Positions 1-7,056 of a stretch of DNA of 8,445 nucleotides are shown one piece after another. The position numbers and the translations under genes are program-made. The first letter of the stretch is position 1. Each line of letters opens with the position of its first letter. The notes under the pieces were generated by a model that saw only the letters and a program-made list of their open reading frames with translations, did no database searches and had not been told where the DNA came from. This DNA is from JBEKTY01 sp049515555 (lineage in GTDB: Bacteria > Planctomycetota > Planctomycetia > Pirellulales > Thermoguttaceae). The stretch lies in the NCBI GenBank assembly GCA_049515555.1, contig JBEKTY010000270.1, positions 1 to 8,445 on the forward strand. The letters are read 5' to 3'.

Positions 1-1
1 T

Positions 2-2470
2 CTCAAGGGCCACTTCCCGCCCGGCTTGGACTACGCCATCGTCTACGACACCACGCCCTTCATCACCGAGTCGATTCATGAAGTGTTCGTCACCCTCCGC
101 GACGCGGTGATCCTGGTGGCCTTCGTGGTGCTGCTGTTCCTGCAGAACTGGCGCTCGGCCGTCATTCCGCTGGTGGCCGTGCCCGTGGCCGTCATCGGCA
201 CCTTCGCCGTGATGGCCGCCATGCAGTTCAGCCTCAACAACCTGACGCTGTTCGGCCTGGTGCTGGCCATCGGCATCGTGGTGGACGACGCCATCGTGGT
301 GGTCGAGGCCGTCGAGCGGCAGGTGGAAGAGGGGCTCGCGCCTCGCGAGGCCACGATCAAGGCCATGAGCCAGGTTTCCGGGCCGGTGATCGCGGTGGGC
401 CTGGTCCTTAGCGCGGTCTTCGTGCCCTGCGCGTTCATCACCGGCATAACGGGCCAGTTTTTCCGGCAGTTCGCGCTGACCATCGCCGTCTCGACACTCA
501 TTTCGGCCTTCAACTCGCTGACCCTCAGCCCGGCCCTGGCGGCCTTGCTGCTGCGGCCCAAGGAGAAGGAGCGGTACGAGGTGCTGCCGCTGGCGGCGTT
601 TCCACTGATGGGGGGCTGGCTGGGCTATGCCTGGCTGGCGCCCCGGCTGGCAACCGCCTGCCACGCCCTGGCCCCGCGGCTGGCCCTGACCCGGCTGGAA
701 AGCCTGCTGGACTCCTCCACTTGGCTGCTGCCGGCCGCCGCGGCGGCCGCGGGCGTAATCGCCGGCATCCTACTGGCCCGCCCCCTCAACCGCGGCACCG
801 GTTGGTTCTTCCGCATCTTCAACCTCGGCTTCAACGCCGCGACCGAGGTCTATACCCGCGCCGTCGGCAAGCTGCTCCGCCTGAGCGGCCTGGTGCTGCT
901 GCTGTACGGCGGCCTGCTGCTCGCAACCGGCTGGAGCTTCCGGCAGGCGCCGTCCGGCTTCATCCCCATGCAGGACAAGGGCTACCTGCTGGTGAACGTG
1001 CAATTGCCCGACGCCTCGTCGCTGGAGCGGACCGAGCGGGTCATGCACCGCATCGAGCAGATCGCCCACGATACCGAGGGCGTGAATCACACGGTGGCCA
1101 TAGCCGGCCAGTCGATCCTGCTGGGGGCCAACGCCCCCAACTTCGGCGCCATGTACGTCATGCTCAAGGACTTCCGCGAGCGGACGGCGGCCGGCCTGTC
1201 GGGCGACGTCATCGCCGCCACCCTTCAGAAGCGCTTCCAGGCCGAGATCCCCGACGGGCTGGTGGGCGTGTTCGGGGCCCCGCCCGTCGACGGCCTGGGC
1301 ACCGCCGGGGGATTCAAGATCATCGTCGAGGACCACGGCGACAGCGGCTTGCCCGCCTTGCAGCACGTGGGCGAAAATATCGTCGCCGCCGCCAGCCGCT
1401 CCGCCGACCGCCTGCAAGGCCTGTTCAGCAGCTTCCGCGCAGATACCCCCTGGCTGTATCTGGACATCGACCGCGACCAGGCCAAGCGGATGGGCGTCTC
1501 GATGGCCGAGGTCTTCAATACCCTCCAGGTGTACCTGGGCTCGCTGTACGTCAACGATTTCAACCTCTTCGGCCGCACCTGGCAGGTGAACGTGCAGGCC
1601 GACGCCGCGTTCCGCAAGCAGGCCGACGACCTCAAGCAGCTTAAGATCCGCAGCAGCATGGGGACCATGGTGCCGCTGGGCACCATCGCCGGCACCCGCG
1701 GCATCAGCGGCCCGGTGATGATCTACCGCTACAACATGTACGCCGCGGCCCCGGTCAACGGGGCCCCCGCCCCCGGCGTCAGCACCGGCGAGGCCATCGC
1801 CCTCATGCAGGGCCTGGCCCGGCAGAACCTCCAACCCTCGATGCGCGAGCAGTGGACCGAGCTGGCCCTGCTCCAGCTCCAGACCGGCAATACCGCCATG
1901 CTGGTCTTCGTGCTGGCCGTGGTGCTGGTCTTCCTGGTGCTGGCCGCGCAGTACGAGAGCTGGTCGCTGCCCCTGGCCGTCATCCTGGTCGTGCCCATGT
2001 GCCTGCTGTTCTCCATCGCCGGCGTGGTGCTGGCGCACATGGACGTGAACATCTTCACCCAGGTGGGGTTCGTCGTGCTGGTGGGCCTGGCCTGCAAGAA
2101 CGCCATCCTCATCGTGCAATACGCCAAGTTGCAAACGACGGCCGGCGAGCCCCGCTACCAGGCCACGCTCGAGGCCTGCAAACTGCGGCTGCGGCCGATC
2201 ATGATGACCTCGCTGGCCTTCATCCTGGGCGTGGTGCCGCTGGCGGCGGCCGTGGGCGCGGGCGCCGAAATGCGCCGCACGCTGGGCATCGCCGTCTTCA
2301 GCGGCATGCTGGGCGTTACGCTGTTCGGAATCTTCCTCACGCCGATCTTCTATTACGTCATCCAATGGTTCGCCGACGGCCGCGGCGCCGGACGCGCCGC
2401 CGACGGCCCCGACGGCGCACCCGCCGCCCGGCCGGCGTGGCTCCGCCGCCTGCTCCAATGGCTGCAATAA
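2..2470 (+). CDS. RND-family (HAE1-type) multidrug efflux permease, 5'-truncated
   Basis: Inner-membrane proton-driven drug/solvent exporter of the AcrB/MexB family, which works with a periplasmic adaptor and an outer-membrane channel. The frame is open from base 2 (reading LKGHFPPGLDYAIVYDTTPF, equivalent to about AcrB residue 300-330), so the real start lies upstream and roughly 300 residues are missing; the TTG at 26 is not the start. Visible in order: TM2-TM6 with the relay motif VVDDAIVVVE (Asp pair at nt 284-289); the linker to TM7; the second periplasmic porter/docking half, including SFRQAPSGFIPMQDKGYLL and SLYVNDFNLFGR; then TM8-TM12 with GLACKNAILIVQYAK (relay Lys at nt 2096-2098) and AVGAGAEMRRTLG. 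The C-terminus is a Gly/Ala/Arg-rich cytosolic tail. An extra segment of about 75 residues with two hydrophobic stretches (about nt 572-798) sits between TM6 and TM7, where AcrB has only a short amphipathic linker. Substrates cannot be told from sequence. The adaptor and any regulator are not in the window. Confidence 0.95.
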   Translation, partial: LKGHFPPGLDYAIVYDTTPFITESIHEVFVTLRDAVILVAFVVLLFLQNWRSAVIPLVAVPVAVIGTFAVMAAMQFSLNNLTLFGLVLAIGIVVDDAIVVVEAVERQVEEGLAPREATIKAMSQVSGPVIAVGLVLSAVFVPCAFITGITGQFFRQFALTIAVSTLISAFNSLTLSPALAALLLRPKEKERYEVLPLAAFPLMGGWLGYAWLAPRLATACHALAPRLALTRLESLLDSSTWLLPAAAAAAGVIAGILLARPLNRGTGWFFRIFNLGFNAATEVYTRAVGKLLRLSGLVLLLYGGLLLATGWSFRQAPSGFIPMQDKGYLLVNVQLPDASSLERTERVMHRIEQIAHDTEGVNHTVAIAGQSILLGANAPNFGAMYVMLKDFRERTAAGLSGDVIAATLQKRFQAEIPDGLVGVFGAPPVDGLGTAGGFKIIVEDHGDSGLPALQHVGENIVAAASRSADRLQGLFSSFRADTPWLYLDIDRDQAKRMGVSMAEVFNTLQVYLGSLYVNDFNLFGRTWQVNVQADAAFRKQADDLKQLKIRSSMGTMVPLGTIAGTRGISGPVMIYRYNMYAAAPVNGAPAPGVSTGEAIALMQGLARQNLQPSMREQWTELALLQLQTGNTAMLVFVLAVVLVFLVLAAQYESWSLPLAVILVVPMCLLFSIAGVVLAHMDVNIFTQVGFVVLVGLACKNAILIVQYAKLQTTAGEPRYQATLEACKLRLRPIMMTSLAFILGVVPLAAAVGAGAEMRRTLGIAVFSGMLGVTLFGIFLTPIFYYVIQWFADGRGAGRAADGPDGAPAARPAWLRRLLQWLQ

Positions 2471-2495
2471 GGATCGGCACGCCAATTACCGTATT

Positions 2496-2514
2496 CCTCT
2501 CGCTCCGCGAGAGG
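2496..2514. repeat. REP-like perfect hairpin, copy 1
   Basis: Perfect inverted repeat with 8-bp arms CCTCTCGC/GCGAGAGG around a 3-base TCC loop, 25 bases after the efflux gene's stop. A related hairpin lies at 2555-2573 in the opposite orientation. There is no T-run after it, so it is not a standard intrinsic terminator; it may be a REP-type element or protect the 3' end of the mRNA. Confidence 0.7.
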
Positions 2515-2554
2515 GCCCAACAGAGATTCAATCGCCCTTGCAAACTCGCTCGAA

Positions 2555-2573
2555 CCTCACGCGGAGCGTGAGG
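2555..2573. repeat. REP-like perfect hairpin, copy 2 (inverted relative to copy 1)
   Basis: Perfect inverted repeat with 8-bp arms CCTCACGC/GCGTGAGG around GGA. Read on the minus strand it is the copy-1 hairpin with one changed base in each arm (CTCTC to CTCAC, GAGAG to GTGAG), so base pairing is kept by a paired change. It lies 26 bases upstream of the glycosyltransferase ATG. Its AGGAG is too far from that ATG to be a normal ribosome binding site. Confidence 0.7.
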
Positions 2574-2599
2574 AGTACATTAGAAACCCCGACACTGCC

Positions 2600-4453
2600 A
2601 TGAGCCGACCAGCATTCTTACAATCGTGGCCGATCTGGGTCGCACTCGCCCTCCTGGCGATGGCCCTGGGCCGGCTGGCGCTCATGGACCGGCTGTCGCT
2701 CACCGACAACACCGAAAGCCGCTACGGGTTGATCGGATGGCAGATGTACCACAGCGGCGACTGGGTGACGCCCCGCATTTACGTCAACGGCGCGCTCCAG
2801 CCGTTCAACGCCAAGCCGCCGCTTCAGTTCTGGCTGACGGCGCTGTCGTACACGGCGTTCGGCGTATCGCCCTGGTCGGCCCGCATGCCGGCCTTTCTGA
2901 TTGGCCTGGGCCTGGTGGCGGGCACGGGCTGGTTCGCCGGGCGGCTGTGGGGCCCACGCGCGGGGGCCCTGGCCGCCGTCATCCTCGCCGCCTCGGCCCT
3001 CTTCTTCCTCAATGCGGGGGCCTGCGCGCTGGACATGCCCCTGGCCGCCGCCGTGACCGGGGCCATGCTGGCCTTCGCACGCTGCGCCGACCGCCCGCGC
3101 CATCCAACCGCCTGGGGCCTGGCCTTCTTCTTCGCCCTGGCCCTGGGTGCGCTGGCCAAGGGCCCCATTGCTCTGGTCCTGGTCGGCCTGGCCATCGGCG
3201 GCTGGCTGCTCATCACGCGCCGCTGGCGGCTGCTGGCCGAGCTGCCCTGGCGCGGCGGGTTCGTCGTGTTCCTCGCCGTCGCAGCGCCGTGGTACTGCCT
3301 GGCCGAAAGGGCCACGCCCGGCTTCCTCCGCTACTTCCTGATCAACGAGCACCTGCGGCGGTACGTCACCGACGACTACGGCGATCAGTACGGCGCCGGC
3401 CGCGTCCAGCCCTACGGCGCGATCTGGCTCATGCTGGCGGCCTCGTTGCTGCCCTGGACCGTGCTGGCCGTCGCGGCCCTGGCCAGGCTGTTTCGTGCCA
3501 ACAATAAGTCGTACCCGTTCACGGCATGTGAGGTAGCAGGCACACTCCGTGTGCCGTCCGCTGAGGCGGAAGAAGGTGCAGCAGACGGCACGCGGAGTGT
3601 GCCTGCTACTTTAGCGCGGCCCATTAGCGGTTACAAGAACGCCGCTGGCCCGCTCGCGCACCAGGGGCAGGGGGTGAGGGCGGCTGTGACTTCCGCCTTC
3701 CACCGCCTTCTGGCGGCCCTCCGCGCCGAGCCCTGGCTCACCTACGCCCTCGTGTGGGGCCTCGCGCCGGCCCTGTTCTTCACCCTGGCCCGACAAATTC
3801 TCGCAACTTACCTGCTGCCGGGCCTGCCTGGTCTGGCCATTGTCATCGCGGTGGCCCTGGACCGCTGGCTGGACTCCGACGCCGCGCCGGCACTGCGGGC
3901 ATGGCTCAAGTGGCACTTCGTCGCCGTGTGTTGCCTGACCCCCGTCGCCGCCGCCGTGACGCTGGCCTTTGGCGCCGGTGCCTGGTGGGCCGCTGCGCTC
4001 GTTGCGCTGCCGTTGCTGCTGGCCTGGCTCGCAGCGCCCCAGTTTCGCGGCGGGAACACGGCCGCGCTGGTGGCCATCTTCGCCCTCACCACTAGCGCCG
4101 TCTTCGCCCTGGCCGCCCTGTCGGTCACCGGGCGGCTGGACGAGGAATACTCGGCCCGCACGATCCTGGCCGAGTTGGATCGCACTGCGGAAGCGTCGGG
4201 CCGGGCCGTCGTCATGCCTTTCGGCGAGGCGTCGTCGGCCGCCTTCTATGCCGAGGCGGTCTTCCGCCAGCCCTTCGATCACCGCCGGCCCGAAGGGGGC
4301 AAGTTGATCCGCAAACTGCTCGACCGCGGCGGACGCGAAATCTTCCTTATCAAGCCCAAAGACTGGGCCTACCTGGAGCCGGACTTGTTCGCCCGGCTAA
4401 CGCCCCTGGTGCGCACCGACCATTGGGTCGCCTGTGTCGGCGTTGCAAATTGA
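2600..4453 (+). CDS. ArnT/PMT-family membrane glycosyltransferase with repeat-derived insert
   Basis: Polytopic glycosyltransferase of the ArnT/PMT_2 (GT-C) type, which moves a sugar from a polyprenyl-phosphate donor to a lipid or protein acceptor on the outer face of the inner membrane. Visible motifs are TESRYG at residues 38-43 (an acidic residue near an Arg in the first external loop), NAKPPLQFWL (KPP at 72-74), ALDMPL (Asp145), LAKGPIAL (Lys187-Pro189), INEHLRRY (His251-Tyr255), and YLLPGLPGL near 404. The family usually has about 10-13 membrane helices, and hydrophobic stretches fit that from residue 10 to about 525; the C-terminal 80-90 residues are a soluble domain. Length, 617 residues, is a little above usual. 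The excess is in the loop at about 303-365, which holds a palindromic element (residues 312-337) and another repeat-like run (350-362). ATG at 2600 is the first good start; no clear Shine-Dalgarno. Substrate and acceptor are unknown. The stop TGA directly abuts the next ATG. Confidence 0.88.
   Translation: MSRPAFLQSWPIWVALALLAMALGRLALMDRLSLTDNTESRYGLIGWQMYHSGDWVTPRIYVNGALQPFNAKPPLQFWLTALSYTAFGVSPWSARMPAFLIGLGLVAGTGWFAGRLWGPRAGALAAVILAASALFFLNAGACALDMPLAAAVTGAMLAFARCADRPRHPTAWGLAFFFALALGALAKGPIALVLVGLAIGGWLLITRRWRLLAELPWRGGFVVFLAVAAPWYCLAERATPGFLRYFLINEHLRRYVTDDYGDQYGAGRVQPYGAIWLMLAASLLPWTVLAVAALARLFRANNKSYPFTACEVAGTLRVPSAEAEEGAADGTRSVPATLARPISGYKNAAGPLAHQGQGVRAAVTSAFHRLLAALRAEPWLTYALVWGLAPALFFTLARQILATYLLPGLPGLAIVIAVALDRWLDSDAAPALRAWLKWHFVAVCCLTPVAAAVTLAFGAGAWWAAALVALPLLLAWLAAPQFRGGNTAALVAIFALTTSAVFALAALSVTGRLDEEYSARTILAELDRTAEASGRAVVMPFGEASSAAFYAEAVFRQPFDHRRPEGGKLIRKLLDRGGREIFLIKPKDWAYLEPDLFARLTPLVRTDHWVACVGVAN
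3533..3609. repeat. MITE-like inverted-repeat element inside the glycosyltransferase gene
   Basis: Arms 3533-3558 and 3584-3609 are 26-bp inverted repeats that match at 25 of 26 positions. The outer part of the left arm reads GTAGCAGGCACACTCCG and the inner part ends GTGCCGTC; the right arm is its complement with C for T at one position. The 25-base centre holds a small CCGC-TGAG-GCGG hairpin. The element is translated without a stop, giving VAGTLRVPSAEAEEG and ADGTRSVPAT. From memory, repeats with this GTAGCAGGCACACTCCG core are common in planctomycete genomes; this was not searched. No transposase is nearby, so it would have been moved by something else. Confidence 0.85.
3647..3685. repeat. 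Probable degraded repeat remnant encoding GPLAHQGQGVRAA
   Basis: The minus strand reads CCCTCACCCCCTGCCCCTGG followed by GCGCGAGCGGG, resembling one arm of the widespread bacterial CCCTCACCC-type hairpin repeat (its usual translation contains LGEGxGVRA). Only one arm is recognisable here, and no partner arm is seen close by. It lies 37 bases after the inverted-repeat element, in the same extra loop of the glycosyltransferase. The call rests on remembered similarity only. Confidence 0.4.
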
Positions 4454-5716
4454 ATGTTCTCGTTTCCTAAAATCTTCCGCGTGCGGCAGAGCTGCGAGGC
4501 GAGTCGGGTGGCCGACGTGCGCGGCGCGGTCCGCGGCCAGCTTGCCCGGCTGGGGCTCGGCGAGCGGCTGCGGCCGGGTCAGAGCGTGGCCCTGACCGCC
4601 GGCAGCCGGGGCATCGCCAACATCGCCGCCATTCTGCGGGCCGCCGTCGAGCATCTCGGCGAACTGGGCGCCCGGCCGCTGGTGGTGCCTGCCATGGGCA
4701 GCCACGGCGGCGGCACCGCCGAGGGCCAACGCCGGCTGCTGGAGTCGTACGGCATTACCGAAGCGGCCCTGGGCTGCCCCATCCGCGCGAGCATGGAAAC
4801 CGTGGTGCTGGGCCAGGCCGCCGAAGGCTTTCCCATCCACTTCGATCGCCTGGCCTTCGAGTCGGATCACGTGCTGGTCTGCAACCGGGTCAAGCCCCAT
4901 ACCTGGTTTGCCGGCCCGATCGAGAGCGGCCTCACGAAGATGCTGCTCATCGGGCTGGGCAACTGCGCGGGGGCGGCCATCTATCACCGTGCGATCCAGG
5001 AATTCGGCTTCGAGCGGGTCGTGCGCAGCGCGGCCGGCGAGGTGCTGCGGAAGTGCCGCGTGCTGGCCGGCCTGGCGATCGTCGAGAACGCCGCCGACCA
5101 GACGGCCCTGGTCGAGGCGGTGCGGCCCGCGGATTTCGAGTCGCGTGAGGAACAACTGCTGCTCCTGGCCCGGCGGTGGATGCCGCGGCTGCCCTTCTCC
5201 GAGGTGGACGTGCTGCTGATCGACCGGATCGGCAAGAATATAAGCGGCGGGGGCTGCGACGCCAACGTGGTGGGGCGGAAGTGGAACGACCACCAGGCCG
5301 TCGAGGGCGAGCTGCCGCGCGTGAAGCGGATCTGCCTCCGCGGCCTGACGCCCGAAAGCCACGGCAACGCCATCGGCATGGGGCTGGCCGAGTTCTGCCG
5401 CTCCCGCCTGCTGCGGCAGGCCGATCCGGCCGCGACGCGGCTGAACGTGCTGACCAGCGGGCACATTTCGGCCGGCATGCCGCCGCTGGATTACGAGACC
5501 GACCGCGAGATGCTCCAGTCCGCCCTGGGCACGATCGGGCTGGCCGACCCGCCGCAGGCCCGCCTGCTATGGATCGCCAACACGCTGCGCTTGACCGAGG
5601 TGGAATGCTCGGCGGCCTATCTGCAGGAAGCCCGGCGGCGGCCAGACCTGGAGATCCTCACCGGCCCGCGGGAGCTGCCCCTGGATACCGCCGGAAACCT
5701 GCCGGACGAGGGATGA
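4454..5716 (+). CDS. LarA-like protein (lactate racemase N-terminal domain / DUF2088 family), substrate unknown
   Basis: A 420-residue cytosolic protein that resembles the LarA superfamily of nickel-pincer-dependent hydroxy-acid racemases/epimerases, in one of its uncharacterised branches. Visible motifs are PAMGSHGGGTAEGQ (His84, the place of the first LarA active-site histidine motif), CNRVKPHTWFAGPIESGLTK (Lys147, His149, Lys162, the presumed cofactor-binding region), and DRIGKNISGGGCDANVVGR (Asp257-Arg275, typical of this branch). The enzyme class is inferred from the family; neither the substrate nor cofactor use is shown by sequence. No larB, larC or larE maturation gene is in the window. 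The ATG directly follows the TGA of the glycosyltransferase gene (TGAATG), with no Shine-Dalgarno, so translational coupling is likely. The last codons, GAC GAG GGA TGA, are part of a heptamer repeat, so the natural C-terminus may have been replaced by the repeat. Confidence 0.85.
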   Translation: MFSFPKIFRVRQSCEASRVADVRGAVRGQLARLGLGERLRPGQSVALTAGSRGIANIAAILRAAVEHLGELGARPLVVPAMGSHGGGTAEGQRRLLESYGITEAALGCPIRASMETVVLGQAAEGFPIHFDRLAFESDHVLVCNRVKPHTWFAGPIESGLTKMLLIGLGNCAGAAIYHRAIQEFGFERVVRSAAGEVLRKCRVLAGLAIVENAADQTALVEAVRPADFESREEQLLLLARRWMPRLPFSEVDVLLIDRIGKNISGGGCDANVVGRKWNDHQAVEGELPRVKRICLRGLTPESHGNAIGMGLAEFCRSRLLRQADPAATRLNVLTSGHISAGMPPLDYETDREMLQSALGTIGLADPPQARLLWIANTLRLTEVECSAAYLQEARRRPDLEILTGPRELPLDTAGNLPDEG

Positions 5717-5883
5717 GGGACGAGGGGCACGCGAGAGGCCCACCGCTGGCTCGTGGGCTTCCGGTTGGGCCTCGCCCGCCTTCTGCCTTCGGGGAAACGT
5801 GAGCGGGCGAGGAGTTGAGCAAGCGACCAGTCCGCCCTCACCCCTCGTCTCTCGCCCCTCGTCCCTCATCCTTCATCCCTCCG
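5704..5883. repeat. Compound inverted-repeat element with GGAYGAG heptamer arms
   Basis: The left arm has three exact 7-bp units, GGACGAG-GGATGAG-GGACGAG (5704-5724). The right arm (5843-5883) is a looser heptamer array of CCTCGTC/CCTCATC type. The best match between arms is 18 bp: 5711-5728 against 5854-5871. The interior has further inverted pairs: GCCCAC/GTGGGC (5738-5743, 5753-5758) and CCTCGCCCGC/GCGGGCGAGG (5770-5779, 5803-5812). It encodes nothing I can support, and there is no T-run to suggest an ordinary terminator. The nested structure suggests a non-autonomous mobile or REP-type element, or several insertions into each other. The left arm overlaps the end of the LarA-like gene. Confidence 0.75.
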
Positions 5884-6072
5884 CCTTTACTATACAAATG
5901 TAGCGTATCATACTCGCCGGCAAACTTCAAGCCCAGTTCGTGGACACCCATCACCGATACCCGCAGAGAACACGCACACAGCAAGCGCAAATGAGTGATG
6001 TCCGGGATTCGGCAGCCTGCCCCTAGCCGAGAATAACCCTGGTGGCACGCGGTCGGAGACCAGAACCTCGAA
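5884..6072. other. Remainder of the convergent intergenic region; no gene seen
   Basis: Together with the repeat to its left this makes a gene-free stretch of about 356 bases between convergent genes. It starts with a short AT-richer run (5886-5914, TTTACTATACAAATGTAGCG and GTATCATAC), then turns GC-rich. I find no convincing ORF, tRNA, promoter with a gene to serve, or T-tailed terminator hairpin. Confidence 0.6.
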
Positions 6073-6966
6073 TCAGCGTCGCTCGTCGATCCGCCGTCGC
6101 AGTTCGTTCATTTCATCGCGGAGTCGGCCCATCTCTTCGCCGAGCTTACGGACCATGCGGCAAAGATCCTCCTTCTCCATGGACGGGCTGGCCTCCTTTT
6201 GGAGCCAATCGGTCTCGTGGGCAAGTTTCTCGGCAAGGTCGTGAATACCAGCGGCCTTCAACTCGCCGACGGCCCCGTTGATATGGTCGATGGCTTTCTG
6301 CAAATGATCCATGCGCGGCTGGTGGGGTCCTTGCCTCTCCGGGCCCGGCCCCATCGGCATCCCTTGCGGTCCCCCGGACATCCTGGGAGGCCCGCCAGGC
6401 TGGCCCTGAGTTCCACCGGCCATGTCCGGCCGGCCAGGAGACATTCCGGGGTCACCGACAGGCGTCGCTCCAGGGCCGGGCGACATGGGATGCGGGCCAG
6501 GACCAGGCATCCCCGGCTGGCCTTCGCGGAGATGGCGTTCAATTCGCTCCAGGCTCTCGCGGAGTTGGCTCACATCTTGCTGGAGCTGTTCGGCCCGATT
6601 GCCCGTTCCGTGACCGCGGAGGTCCGCAATGTATCCCTCCACTGCCGTCATCTGCCGGCCGATAGCCTCCATCACCGCGGGGATCCCTGACTGGGGTTGC
6701 GGCCCACGATCCCTCTGGCCCCGCTGGTCGGTTTCCGGCCCACGTTTCCGGGCGACTTCGTCGGCCCAACGAAACATTTTGTCCGCGTCTCGGGCGACTT
6801 CGTTGGCGTCGCCGATTCTGCCTTCAGATCGGAGCTTCTCGGCTTTCATCTGAAGGTCTCGGCCTTTCTGCCGCAATTGATCGGCATCCGGCTCAGCCGC
6901 CGCCGAACTGCCGGCCATCGCGATCAGTGTGACCAACAGGATGACGTACTGCTTCAAACTACTCAT
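6073..6966 (-). CDS. Secreted coiled-coil protein with Pro/Gly/Met-rich linker (hypothetical)
   Basis: A 297-residue exported protein of unknown function. Residues 1-24 are a Sec signal peptide (Lys5, hydrophobic VILLVTLIAMAG, cleavage likely after SSAAA). Residues 27-75 form a charged helix of the kind seen in planctomycete small secreted proteins (LRQKGRDLQMKAEKLRSEGR), and 96-148 a second helix with heptad-like Leu/Ile spacing. Residues 149-218 are a low-complexity linker rich in Pro, Gly and Met. Residues 219-297 are a helical, highly charged C-terminal segment ending MNELRRRIDERR, probably a coiled coil. There is one Cys, at 269. The start at 6966 is supported by a strong Shine-Dalgarno 8 bases upstream. 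It is transcribed in the same direction as the PEP-CTERM genes, with 87 bases between. A structural or scaffold role in the periplasm or envelope is a guess; no enzyme motif is present. Confidence 0.85.
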   Translation of the reverse strand: MSSLKQYVILLVTLIAMAGSSAAAEPDADQLRQKGRDLQMKAEKLRSEGRIGDANEVARDADKMFRWADEVARKRGPETDQRGQRDRGPQPQSGIPAVMEAIGRQMTAVEGYIADLRGHGTGNRAEQLQQDVSQLRESLERIERHLREGQPGMPGPGPHPMSPGPGATPVGDPGMSPGRPDMAGGTQGQPGGPPRMSGGPQGMPMGPGPERQGPHQPRMDHLQKAIDHINGAVGELKAAGIHDLAEKLAHETDWLQKEASPSMEKEDLCRMVRKLGEEMGRLRDEMNELRRRIDERR

Positions 6967-6974
6967 GGTCTGGG

Positions 6975-6984
6975 TCCTCCTCTT
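6975..6984 (-). promoter_or_regulatory. Strong Shine-Dalgarno for the coiled-coil gene
   Basis: On the minus strand this reads AAGAGGAGGA, 8 bases before the ATG at 6966. It fixes the start and contrasts with the poor ribosome binding sites of the neighbouring genes. Confidence 0.8.
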
Positions 6985-7056
6985 GCATGCCTATAGAAAC
7001 ACAATCCTGGACGCTTGGCCCTGTTCGTGTAGTTCGTTTGTTTGCGTCGTTGATTA

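Noticed and set aside
770..2485. Long open frame on the minus strand across the efflux gene
   Set aside because: It is a codon-phase shadow of a GC-rich gene: His/Gln/Gly/Asp-rich translation, no recognisable domain, while the plus strand has clear RND motifs throughout.
2496..2514. Intrinsic terminator after the efflux gene
   Set aside because: The stem is strong, but no T-run follows on either strand and a sister hairpin sits just before the next gene, so a REP-like repeat fits better.
2618..3352. Minus-strand open frame opposite the glycosyltransferase
   Set aside because: Low-complexity translation rich in G, Q, E and R; the plus-strand protein has family motifs at the same positions.
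4397..5464. Minus-strand open frame of about 355 residues opposite the LarA-like gene
   Set aside because: The complementary strand carries conserved LarA-family motifs; this frame has no domain and begins inside the gene.
5567..5869. Small minus-strand open frames over the intergenic repeat
   Set aside because: They consist of repeat sequence and the antisense of the LarA-like gene, with no start signal or domain.
5886..5914. Promoter in the AT-richer stretch of the intergenic region
   Set aside because: The -35/-10-like hexamers match weakly, and neither strand leads to a gene start.
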